From: Oligoflexus sp.
GTDB taxonomy: Bacteria; Bdellovibrionota_B; Oligoflexia; Oligoflexales; Oligoflexaceae
Assembly: GCA_030151925.1 (NCBI GenBank)
Contig: JASLCY010000183.1
Location: 1-6,486 of the forward strand
Reading direction: 5' to 3'
Length of the DNA: 6,486 nt
Position numbers and translations under genes: made by a program. The notes under the pieces were generated by a model. It did no database searches, was not told where the DNA came from, and saw only the letters and a program-made list of their open reading frames with translations. Shown piece by piece: positions 1 to 5,772 of the stretch (its first letter is position 1; each line of letters begins with the position of its first letter).

Positions 1-2508
1 CAGTCGGATACCGAGATCGTCGAGCACAGCGACGCCTCGCTCTACGTGATGACCTCCGAGTACGGCGCGGCCACGCAGCTCGAGAAGATCGACATGCTCG
101 ACTTCGCCGACCTCATCGCGATCAACAAGTTCGATAAACGCGGCTCGCTCGATGCGCTGCGCGACGTGCGGAAGCAGTACCGCCGCAACCATATGGTCTG
201 GGAGGGGCTGGACGAGGAGCTGCCGGTGATCGGGACGATCGCGGCCCAGTTCAACGACGCCGGCATGAATCGCCTTTACAACAAGGTGATGGCGATCCTC
301 AACCACAAGGCCGGCAGCAAGTTCCGCCTCCTGCCAGGCAGCGAGGACCAGCGGATCAGTTCCCTCATCGCTCCCGACCGCGTGCGGTATCTCGCCGAGA
401 TCTCCGAAGCCCACGAGGGCTACAAGGCCTTCGCCCATAAACAGGTCGCCATCGCCCGCCAGATCTATCAGATCCTCGGCACCCTGGCCACCCTCCGCTC
501 GGATGGAAAGAGCGTTCCTGAGCCCGTTTTCGGCGCTCCTATCGAGCCTTCGAACGAGCCTTCCCACCAGACCCTGATCAAACTCGCCGAAGACCTCACG
601 CGGCAGCTCGATCACGGCTGCTATAACCTGCTCGCGACCTGGCCCGAGACCGTCGAGCGCTATAAGGCGAAGTTCTATAAGTTCCAGGTGCGGGACAAGG
701 TCATCGAACTGCCGCTGACGTCGAAATCCCTCTCGGGCCTCGACATCCCCAAAGTCGCCTTGCCGAAGTACAAGGATTGGGGCGACATCCTCGGCTGGCT
801 GCTCACGGAGAACCTGCCGGGCGAATTCCCCTACGCGGCCGGCGTGTTCCCGCTCAAACGCGAGGGCGAGGATCCCGCGCGCATGTTCGCGGGCGAAGGC
901 GGGCCGGAGCGCACCAACAAACGTTTCCACTACGTATCCTCGGGAATGCCGGCGAAACGCCTCTCGACGGCGTTCGATTCCGTGACGCTCTACGGGGAGG
1001 ATCCCGCCGAACGCCCCGATATCTACGGTAAGATCGGGAACTCCGGCGTGAGCATCGCGACCCTCGACGATGCGAAGAAGCTCTATTCAGGCTTCAACCT
1101 CGCCCTGCCCAACACCTCGGTCTCGATGACGATCAACGGCCCTGCGCCGATGCTCCTCGCGTTCTTCATGAACGCGGCCGTCGACCAGCAGTGCGAGATC
1201 TATATCCGCCAGCAGGGCCTCGAAGCGGAAGTCGAGGCGAAGATCGCCGCGCTCTACAAGGCGAAGGGAGTGGACCGCCCGCGTTATCAGGGCGAACTCC
1301 CGCAAGGCAACGACGGCCTCGGCCTCCTGCTCCTCGGCGCGACGGGCGATCAGGTCCTGCCCGCCGACGTCTACGCGAAGATCAAGGCGAAGACCCTGAG
1401 CGCGGTGCGCGGGACGGTCCAGGCCGATATCCTCAAAGAGGACCAGGCGCAGAACACCTGCATCTTCTCCACCGAATTCGCTCTGCGGATGATGGGCGAC
1501 ATCCAGCAGTACTTCATCGAGAAGGACGTGAAGAACTTCTACTCGGTCTCGATCTCGGGCTACCACATCGCCGAAGCCGGCGCGAACCCGATCACGCAGC
1601 TCGCGTTCACCCTCGCGAACGGCTTCACCTACGTGGAATATTACCTGTCGCGCGGCATGAATATCGACGATTTCGCGCCGAACCTCTCGTTCTTCTTCTC
1701 GAACGGCACCGACCCCGAATACTCCGTGATCGGCCGCGTGGCCCGCCGCATCTGGGCGAAGGCCATCAAGAACCGCTACGGCGGGAACGAGCGATCGCAG
1801 AAGCTCAAATACCACATCCAGACCTCGGGCCGCAGCCTCCACGCGCAGGAGATCGCGTTCAACGACATCCGCACGACGCTGCAGGCTCTCTATGCGCTGT
1901 ACGACAACTGCAACTCGCTGCATACCAACGCCTATGACGAGGCGATCACGACTCCGACCGAAGAATCGGTTCGCCGCGCGATGGCGATCCAGCTCATCAT
2001 CAATAAGGAACTCGGCCTCGCGAAGAATGAAAATCCGATGCAAGGATCCTTTATCATTGAGGAACTCACCGACCTCGTCGAAGAGGCCGTCATGCTCGAG
2101 TTCCGCAGCATCTCGGAGCGCGGCGGCGTCCTCGGCGCGATGGAGCGGATGTACCAGCGTTCGAAGATCCAGGACGAGTCGCTCTATTACGAGACGCTGA
2201 AGCACACCGGCGAGCTGCCTATCATCGGCGTGAACACCTTCCTCGGCAAAGACGGTTCGCCGACCGTGGTGCCGACCGAAGTCATCCGCGCCCTGCCCGC
2301 GGAGAAGCAGTATGCGGTGAAGAGCTGCCTCGACTTCCAAAAGCGCAACGCTGCGGAGAGCGCCCAGGCCCTCGCCCGCCTCCAGGAGGCTGCGCTCGTC
2401 GGCGGCAACGTCTTCGAAGCCCTGATCGACGTCGTGAAGGTCTGCACTCTGGGTGAGATCTCCGGCGCCCTCTATGAGGTCGGCGGCCAGTACCGAAGAA
2501 ATATGTGA
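1..2508 (+). CDS. icmF: Fused isobutyryl-CoA mutase IcmF, 5'-truncated by window edge
   Basis: Adenosylcobalamin-dependent fused mutase that interconverts isobutyryl-CoA and n-butyryl-CoA, with its own G-protein chaperone domain; cytosolic. The frame is open from base 1, so the gene starts upstream; 835 residues are visible, against about 1,090 in characterised IcmF proteins. The missing part is the N-terminal B12-binding domain and the P-loop of the G domain. Visible in order: end of the MeaB-like G domain with the NKFD guanine-specificity motif (residues 42-45), a helical linker, then the mutase barrel to the stop. The substrate-site residue in RMFAG is Phe (codon 886-888), and the one in KEDQAQNT is Gln (codon 1450-1452). 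These are isobutyryl-type residues; methylmalonyl-CoA mutase has Tyr and Arg. The conserved SISGYH histidine is present (codon 1564-1566). The C-terminus is intact, with stop TGA at 2506-2508. An internal ATG at 46 is not the start, since conserved IcmF sequence precedes it. Family assignment is firm; exact substrate is inferred. Confidence 0.95.
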   Translation, partial: QSDTEIVEHSDASLYVMTSEYGAATQLEKIDMLDFADLIAINKFDKRGSLDALRDVRKQYRRNHMVWEGLDEELPVIGTIAAQFNDAGMNRLYNKVMAILNHKAGSKFRLLPGSEDQRISSLIAPDRVRYLAEISEAHEGYKAFAHKQVAIARQIYQILGTLATLRSDGKSVPEPVFGAPIEPSNEPSHQTLIKLAEDLTRQLDHGCYNLLATWPETVERYKAKFYKFQVRDKVIELPLTSKSLSGLDIPKVALPKYKDWGDILGWLLTENLPGEFPYAAGVFPLKREGEDPARMFAGEGGPERTNKRFHYVSSGMPAKRLSTAFDSVTLYGEDPAERPDIYGKIGNSGVSIATLDDAKKLYSGFNLALPNTSVSMTINGPAPMLLAFFMNAAVDQQCEIYIRQQGLEAEVEAKIAALYKAKGVDRPRYQGELPQGNDGLGLLLLGATGDQVLPADVYAKIKAKTLSAVRGTVQADILKEDQAQNTCIFSTEFALRMMGDIQQYFIEKDVKNFYSVSISGYHIAEAGANPITQLAFTLANGFTYVEYYLSRGMNIDDFAPNLSFFFSNGTDPEYSVIGRVARRIWAKAIKNRYGGNERSQKLKYHIQTSGRSLHAQEIAFNDIRTTLQALYALYDNCNSLHTNAYDEAITTPTEESVRRAMAIQLIINKELGLAKNENPMQGSFIIEELTDLVEEAVMLEFRSISERGGVLGAMERMYQRSKIQDESLYYETLKHTGELPIIGVNTFLGKDGSPTVVPTEVIRALPAEKQYAVKSCLDFQKRNAAESAQALARLQEAALVGGNVFEALIDVVKVCTLGEISGALYEVGGQYRRNM

Positions 2509-2562
2509 TTTGGTGCTTTGGCAAAAATCCGGGAATTACCTTAAGATCTGAGAGAATTTAGG

Positions 2563-2594
2563 CGGCCTTTGTACATGATGTACAAAGGCCGTTT
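2563..2594 (+). terminator. 29-bp perfect palindrome after icmF, possible terminator
   Basis: Two 14-base arms, CGGCCTTTGTACAT (2563-2576) and ATGTACAAAGGCCG (2578-2591), are exact reverse complements around a single G at 2577. As RNA this is a very stable hairpin 54 bases after the icmF stop, followed by TTT and a broken T-tract (GTTTCGCTT), so it could end icmF transcription. The T-tract is weak, and the symmetry reads equally well as a DNA-binding palindrome upstream of parAB. Terminator is the simpler reading but is not certain. Confidence 0.5.
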
Positions 2595-2674
2595 CGCTTA
2601 TCCCGCTAAGTTCATCCTTGTACGGGCGTTGAAAAGTCGTTACCGTCACTTAAAGCAGAACAATCCAAAACTTT

Positions 2675-2712
2675 AATCATTGATAGCATGATTCCCGTCA
2701 TCTCACCAGATG
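2675..2712. repeat. Two short inverted repeats in the parA leader, possible operators
   Basis: AATCAT (2675-2680) and ATGATT (2688-2693) form a 6-bp inverted repeat with a 7-base centre. Six bases further on, CATCT (2699-2703) and AGATG (2708-2712) form a 5-bp repeat with a 4-base centre. They lie 23-60 bases before the parA start, where ParA- or ParB-type autorepression often acts in known par operons. The arms are short enough to arise by chance in this AT-richer stretch. I found no convincing sigma70 -35/-10 pair nearby, although a TTGAAA occurs at 2629-2634. Confidence 0.25.
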
Positions 2713-2724
2713 CTGATCCACTAT

Positions 2725-2731
2725 GGGAGGT
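2725..2731 (+). promoter_or_regulatory. Ribosome-binding site of parA that decides its start
   Basis: GGGAGGT is a near-perfect Shine-Dalgarno match and lies 4 bases before ATG 2735. An in-frame ATG at 2723 overlaps this site and has no comparable one of its own, so 2735 is the better start. It also gives the usual short Soj-type N-terminus immediately before the first beta strand and P-loop. Confidence 0.75.
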
Positions 2732-2734
2732 TTT

Positions 2735-3640
2735 ATGCGTAAAACTCAGGTCATAACCTTTGCCAACATCAAAGGCGGCGTGGGCAAGACCACGGCTGTG
2801 ACGAATATCGCCTACCTTCTCGGGCATACGCTGAACAAGAAGGTCCTCGTCATCGACACGGACGACCAGGGGAACTCGACCAAGGCGCTCGGCGTCCGCG
2901 AGCTCTTCGACCGCAAGCACGAGACGCTCTGGAGCGCGCTTTCCCGCAAGGCGAGCTATACCGATGTCGTCGTCGAAAGCCCTTTCAAGAACGTTTGGGT
3001 GATCCCGTCGACCAAGGAGCTGAAGGCGGCCCAGAACGAATTCGGCCGTTCGGCGCGCGGCCTCAAGCTCTTTAAGCATCTGCTCAAAGGCGTCGAGAAG
3101 GATTTCGATTACGTATTGATCGATACCAAGCCGCAGATCAGCATCCTTCTGCAGGCGGCCCTAGCCGCTTCCGATTGGTACCTCATCCCGAGTTTTCCCG
3201 AGCCGGACAGCTATGACGGCTTCCTCGACCTCGTCGCCGAGTGCGAAGAGATCCATGACGAGGAGAATCCCAAGCTGAAGCTGATGGGCGTCCTCCTCAC
3301 CTGCGTGAAGAAGATCCCGGCCCACGAGCAATACATCAAGTTCATCGCGAAGCATTTGAAATCAGCCAACGTGAATCTCCTCAAGCCCTACGTCCGCGTC
3401 TCGAACGCGGTGGCGACGGGCAGCCTCCACGCGTGCCCGGCGGCCTCGATCTCGAGCGGCCGCACCGTTAAGGACGATTACATCAAGCTCACCCGAGCCC
3501 TCGCCAAGCTCGCCGATTCGAAGAAGAAGGCCGGCCCGCGGCCGAACCTCGCGAAACTCGGCGTGCTCATGGAAAAACATACGGATGAAAGCAATTGGCT
3601 TAACGAGGAAGAGCTCGACGAGGCCGTTGACCTGTCTTAA
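2735..3640 (+). CDS. parA: ParA-family partition ATPase (Soj/MinD-like)
   Basis: Deviant-Walker ATPase of the ParA family, 301 residues, which in characterised members forms ATP-dependent dimers on the nucleoid and moves DNA or protein cargo with a ParB-type partner. Visible: Walker A KGGVGKTT at 13-20 with the signature lysine (Lys14); the DxDxQGN segment at 41-47 (Walker A' region); and Walker B VLIDT at 127-131. There is no N-terminal helix-turn-helix, so it resembles Soj or small type Ib ParA rather than the longer P1/F type. Oddities: the usual DTPP after Walker B reads DTKP, and the C-terminus carries a charged tail of about 35 residues (from about 267) rich in Lys, then Glu/Asp. parB follows after 21 bases, so the two are very likely co-transcribed. 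Family is certain. The cargo (chromosome, integrated element or protein complex) cannot be told from the sequence. Confidence 0.92.
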   Translation: MRKTQVITFANIKGGVGKTTAVTNIAYLLGHTLNKKVLVIDTDDQGNSTKALGVRELFDRKHETLWSALSRKASYTDVVVESPFKNVWVIPSTKELKAAQNEFGRSARGLKLFKHLLKGVEKDFDYVLIDTKPQISILLQAALAASDWYLIPSFPEPDSYDGFLDLVAECEEIHDEENPKLKLMGVLLTCVKKIPAHEQYIKFIAKHLKSANVNLLKPYVRVSNAVATGSLHACPAASISSGRTVKDDYIKLTRALAKLADSKKKAGPRPNLAKLGVLMEKHTDESNWLNEEELDEAVDLS

Positions 3641-3661
3641 GACCAAAGGGAGTAGAGTCTT

Positions 3662-4801
3662 ATGCCATCAATGAAGGAAACAGCGCGGAAGAATCTGGAG
3701 AAGATGGTCCGCGGCGCAGCCCGTGAAGTCGTGAGTTCAAGGCCCTCGGCCGAGGCGAGACGAGGAGCTTCGGCTGCCTCCGAACCGCAGAAAAAAGCCG
3801 AGGCGCCGCGTCCCGCCCCTCCTCCGGCCGCCGAAAACCCGAAGAGGGCTGGAGCGGCCGCCGCTGCCGAGTCGGCTAAGCTTGCCGCCGAGGCCTCGGC
3901 CCAGTCGCCGACCGGAGGCATAAGCAAAGCCGCGGTCCAGCAGCTGCGGAACCTCATCGAAAAGAACGGCAAGACGATCCAGAAGGTGCCGCTCGAGAGC
4001 ATCAAGCTCAACGAGAACATCCGCGAGAACTACGACGAGCAATCGCTGAAGCACCTCGCGGACTCGCTGGCGAAAGACGGCCTGATCCAGTATCCGACGC
4101 TGGCGCTCAAGTCGGGCGCGGACGGCGACTTCTCGTTTATCTGCAAGAACGGCCACAGACGCGTGCTCGCCGCGAAGAGCCTCGGCTGGAAGACCATCGA
4201 GTGCGTGATACTGCCCTTCGCCTCGGCGAAAGACGAGCTTTACCACACGATAGCCGCGAACCTCCGCGAGGACGTGTTCTATCTCGACCTCGCCGCGGCT
4301 TATCAGGAAGCGGCGCGCCTCGGCGAATCCGACCAGGCGATCGCCGAGCGTTCCGGCGTGAATCCCCGCACCGTGGGCTGGTACCGCCGCCTTACGCGCA
4401 TGTCCCCCGAGGCGCAGGCCCTCGCGCGGCAGCACTCAGAACTTTTTAATGCGACCTGGGCTATAAAACTCGCTAGGCAGGGTGAATTGCCTCCGCCTCC
4501 GGTTCTGCTCAAGCAGATGCAAGCGATGCTCGCGCGCCAGCAGGCTTTCAGCCAGGCCGCGGAGAACCGCTCCGAGAAGCAGGATAAGCCCTTCGACAAG
4601 GCCGCCGTGAAAGCGAGCCGCGACAGGCTCAAAGGCATCTTCGCCAACAGCGGCGACCAGAGCGCGTTCGCCTGGAGCCTCGTGGATCAGCTCTGCACCG
4701 CCGGGTACCTCACCCCCAAAGTGCTGGAGCGCCTTAAGAAGAACTTCACGCCGAATACCACTCGAGTTGGTCGTGGCCTCGGTCAAGGATCAGCTGTGTG
4801 A
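3662..4801 (+). CDS. parB: ParB-family partition protein with long Ala/Pro-rich N-terminal arm
   Basis: 379-residue ParB/Spo0J-like protein, expected to bind a centromere-like site and stimulate the ParA encoded just upstream. In order: a basic N-terminus (1-30); an Ala/Pro/Glu low-complexity arm (about 28-85); the ParB/Srx fold (about 108-205) with GHRRVLA at 164-170, matching the CTP-binding GERRxRA box, and NLRED at 200-204, matching the second box; a helix-turn-helix region (about 223-243, DQAIAERSGVNPRTVGWYRR); then a helical C-terminal part (about 250-360) and a Gly-rich tail. The start ATG 3662 has GGGAG (3648-3652) 9 bases ahead. Departures from textbook ParB are His for Glu in the first box and a shorter second box (NLRE for NLQRE). 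A PPPP run at 277-280 could slow translation. Family assignment is strong; CTPase activity and target site are inferred. Confidence 0.9.
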   Translation: MPSMKETARKNLEKMVRGAAREVVSSRPSAEARRGASAASEPQKKAEAPRPAPPPAAENPKRAGAAAAAESAKLAAEASAQSPTGGISKAAVQQLRNLIEKNGKTIQKVPLESIKLNENIRENYDEQSLKHLADSLAKDGLIQYPTLALKSGADGDFSFICKNGHRRVLAAKSLGWKTIECVILPFASAKDELYHTIAANLREDVFYLDLAAAYQEAARLGESDQAIAERSGVNPRTVGWYRRLTRMSPEAQALARQHSELFNATWAIKLARQGELPPPPVLLKQMQAMLARQQAFSQAAENRSEKQDKPFDKAAVKASRDRLKGIFANSGDQSAFAWSLVDQLCTAGYLTPKVLERLKKNFTPNTTRVGRGLGQGSAV

Positions 4802-4827
4802 TGTGTTAATACTCTTTCCTCCTGTGG

Positions 4828-4864
4828 AAACAGCCTGCCGCGATCGCGGTGGGCTGTTTTTTTT
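4828..4864 (+). terminator. Strong intrinsic terminator after parB
   Basis: A hairpin of CAGCCTGCCGCG (4831-4842) with CGCGGTGGGCTG (4845-4856), 12 pairs with two central wobbles, is extended by AAA/TTT and followed by eight Ts (4857-4864). It lies 26 bases after the parB stop and 8 bases before the end of the convergent exporter gene. On the minus strand the hairpin is followed only by TTTCC, so it may also slow transcripts from that side, but more weakly. Confidence 0.9.
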
Positions 4865-4872
4865 AGGGAGGA

Positions 4873-5433
4873 TCAGGACGGAAGGGCCATGAGCGCCCAG
4901 ATGCCGAAGAGCACGAAGAGGAAGGCCGCGATGCGGTGCATCCAGGTCATCGATATCCTCTGCGACATCTTCTCGCCGAAGAAGACCGCCAGCCCGTCGG
5001 TCACCATCATTCCCAAAGTCGTCCCTATCGTGACCAAGAAGATGCTGTGGTACCGCGCGGCGAGAGCTATCGTCGCGAGCTGGGTCTTGTCGCCCATTTC
5101 CGCGATGAAGAACGCGACCGTGGTCGTCAGGAACGCGCCGTAGGGATAATTCTTGACGGAATCGTCCTCCTGGTCCGGCACGAGTATCCAGAAAGCGAAG
5201 GCGAAGAAGATCACGGCGAGGCCTATCTTCAGCGCGAGGGGCGGAATAAGGGTCGAGACCCACTCCCCTATGCCGGCCGCCAGCAGATGATTGGCGACCG
5301 TCGCTACGAAAATCCCCGCGAACACGGCCCAGGGTTTCTTAAAGCGGCTGGCGAGGATGAAGGCGAGCAATTGGGTCTTGTCGCCCATCTCGCTGAGCGA
5401 GACGAGCAGGAACGAGTTGAAAATGGCTTCCAC
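4873..5433 (-). CDS. UPF0016/GDT1-family membrane protein, probable Mn2+ exporter
   Basis: 186-residue six-helix membrane protein of the family that includes yeast Gdt1, human TMEM165 and the bacterial Mn exporter MneA. Two copies of the signature EMGDKTQ lie at residues 15-21 and 112-118, one in each inverted half; their acidic residues line the cation path in the family. Hydrophobic segments fall at about 3-25, 36-56, 66-84, 100-122, 130-152 and 166-184, with an acidic loop (DQEDD) at 87-91 between the halves. I chose GTG at 5433-5431 because GAGG (5445-5442) lies 8 bases ahead of it and because the family normally begins just before the first EMGDKTQ helix. An ATG at 5514 would add 27 hydrophilic residues and run through the regulatory leader. 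The manganese riboswitch directly upstream strongly supports Mn2+ as substrate. The gene is convergent with parB and divergent from mutM. Confidence 0.92.
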   Translation of the reverse strand: MEAIFNSFLLVSLSEMGDKTQLLAFILASRFKKPWAVFAGIFVATVANHLLAAGIGEWVSTLIPPLALKIGLAVIFFAFAFWILVPDQEDDSVKNYPYGAFLTTTVAFFIAEMGDKTQLATIALAARYHSIFLVTIGTTLGMMVTDGLAVFFGEKMSQRISMTWMHRIAAFLFVLFGIWALMALPS

Positions 5434-5441
5434 TGAAAAGG

Positions 5442-5445
5442 CCTC
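5442..5445 (-). promoter_or_regulatory. Ribosome-binding site for the GTG start of the Mn exporter
   Basis: On the minus strand GAGG stands 8 bases before GTG 5433. It lies inside CGTGAGG (5448-5442), which is exactly complementary to CCTCACG 31 bases earlier in the same RNA (5486-5480), so access to it can be controlled by leader folding. Confidence 0.7.
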
Positions 5446-5486
5446 ACGTACGGTAAAAGGAAAAGGAGCCGTGGCGGATCGTGAGG
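5442..5486 (-). promoter_or_regulatory. Shine-Dalgarno-sequestering stem, expression platform of the riboswitch
   Basis: In the minus-strand RNA, CCUCACG (5486-5480) pairs perfectly over 7 bp with CGUGAGG (5448-5442), which contains the ribosome-binding site. The same anti-SD segment can instead pair through CACGAU (5483-5478) with GUCGUG just upstream (5500-5495, with a second copy at 5505-5500). These alternatives exclude each other, as expected for a translational switch. Complementarity is seen directly; the switching role is inferred. Confidence 0.6.
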
Positions 5487-5506
5487 TTTGGGGGCACGAC
5501 ACGACA

Positions 5507-5530
5507 CGGCGCAAAAAGCACCGATGTCGG
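5507..5530 (-). promoter_or_regulatory. Competing hairpins just after the aptamer
   Basis: CCGACAUCGG (5530-5521) can fold as a CCGA/UCGG hairpin that uses the 3' strand of P1. CGGUGC-UUUUU-GCGCCG (5523-5507) forms a 6-bp stem sharing the CGG at 5523-5521. Only one can form at a time: with P1 closed the second is free, and with P1 open the first can form. This is a plausible link between Mn binding and the downstream SD stem. No long U-tract follows, so a transcription terminator is less likely. Confidence 0.45.
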
Positions 5531-5630
5531 TCTCGTCAAAAGTTCGAGTCTTCACTCGTTCTTCTATTGAACCGGGGATATTCCCAGTATGTCGATTCAA
5601 TAGGCGCTTGGCGCCAGACTACTCCCCAAC
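5526..5630 (-). ncRNA. yybP-ykoY manganese riboswitch aptamer
   Basis: Mn2+-sensing aptamer in the leader of the exporter gene. In the minus-strand RNA it opens with GUUGG (5630-5626) running into the hallmark GGAGUAG loop; GGGGAGUAG spans 5627-5619. It closes with GAGACC (5534-5529), the second Mn-site strand, and CCGAC (5530-5526), which pairs with GUUGG as P1. Between them lie a GGCGC-CAA-GCGCC hairpin; an 8-bp CUAUUGAA/UUCAAUAG stem enclosing CGACAUACUGGG, close to the family's GUCAACAUAC segment; and a CGAGU-GAAG-ACUCG hairpin. This order matches the two-legged four-way-junction architecture of the class. The class is well known upstream of mntP and UPF0016 genes, where Mn2+ turns expression on. 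Confidence 0.87.
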
Positions 5631-5637
5631 GCAAAAC

Positions 5638-5666
5638 AGGCTATCGGACTCGCTTGTGAGCGTCAA
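5638..5666 (-). promoter_or_regulatory. Probable sigma70 promoter for the riboswitch and Mn exporter
   Basis: On the minus strand a good -35 box TTGACG (5666-5661) is followed after exactly 17 bases by TAGCCT (5643-5638), a weaker -10 (3 of 6). The predicted start at about 5631 lies right at the 5' edge of aptamer stem P1, which supports the assignment. AT-rich sequence lies upstream of the -35. Confidence 0.55.
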
Positions 5667-5711
5667 GAAACTTTGCTATGTCCTTTTTAACTATTTCTCA
5701 TCTCAACTGAT

Positions 5712-5717
5712 GATAAT
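5712..5717 (+). promoter_or_regulatory. Possible -10 element for mutM
   Basis: GATAAT matches the TATAAT consensus at 5 of 6 positions and lies 55 bases before the mutM start in a locally AT-rich stretch. No convincing -35 hexamer sits 16-18 bases upstream, so this is tentative. Confidence 0.3.
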
Positions 5718-5730
5718 GGCGTAGATAGAA

Positions 5731-5754
5731 GGGCTCTTCCTGGGAGTCGAGCCC
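5731..5754 (+). repeat. GGGCTC/GAGCCC inverted repeat in the mutM leader
   Basis: GGGCTC (5731-5736) and GAGCCC (5749-5754) are exact 6-bp arms around a 12-base loop, placed 18 bases before the mutM start and just upstream of its ribosome-binding site GAGG (5762-5765). It could be a leader hairpin or an operator; no T-tract follows. Chance is possible. Confidence 0.3.
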
Positions 5755-5772
5755 GGAAACCGAGGATCAAAA

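Noticed and set aside
1191..1937. 248-codon plus-strand frame in another phase
   Set aside because: Overlaps icmF in an alternate frame; Arg/Pro/Gly-rich composition and no domain.
1087..2340. Long open frame of 417 codons on the minus strand
   Set aside because: It lies wholly antisense to conserved icmF coding sequence, is an Arg/Leu/Val/Asp/Glu-rich string typical of GC-rich shadows, and shows no family motif.
2723..2734. ATG at 2723 as parA start
   Set aside because: It overlaps the GGGAGGT ribosome site that serves ATG 2735 and would add only four residues not expected in the family.
2509..2734. Canonical parS (TGTTTCACGTGAAACA-like) near parAB
   Set aside because: I found no match or near match here or elsewhere in the window on either strand; the GTAC-centred palindrome is a different sequence.
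3737..4435. 232-codon minus-strand frame
   Set aside because: Antisense to parB; Arg/Gly/Leu-rich with no recognisable motif, so a shadow.
5291..5724. Plus-strand frames of 122 and 78 codons across the exporter 5' end and leader
   Set aside because: They run antisense to the exporter gene and riboswitch, lack a good ribosome site and resemble no protein.
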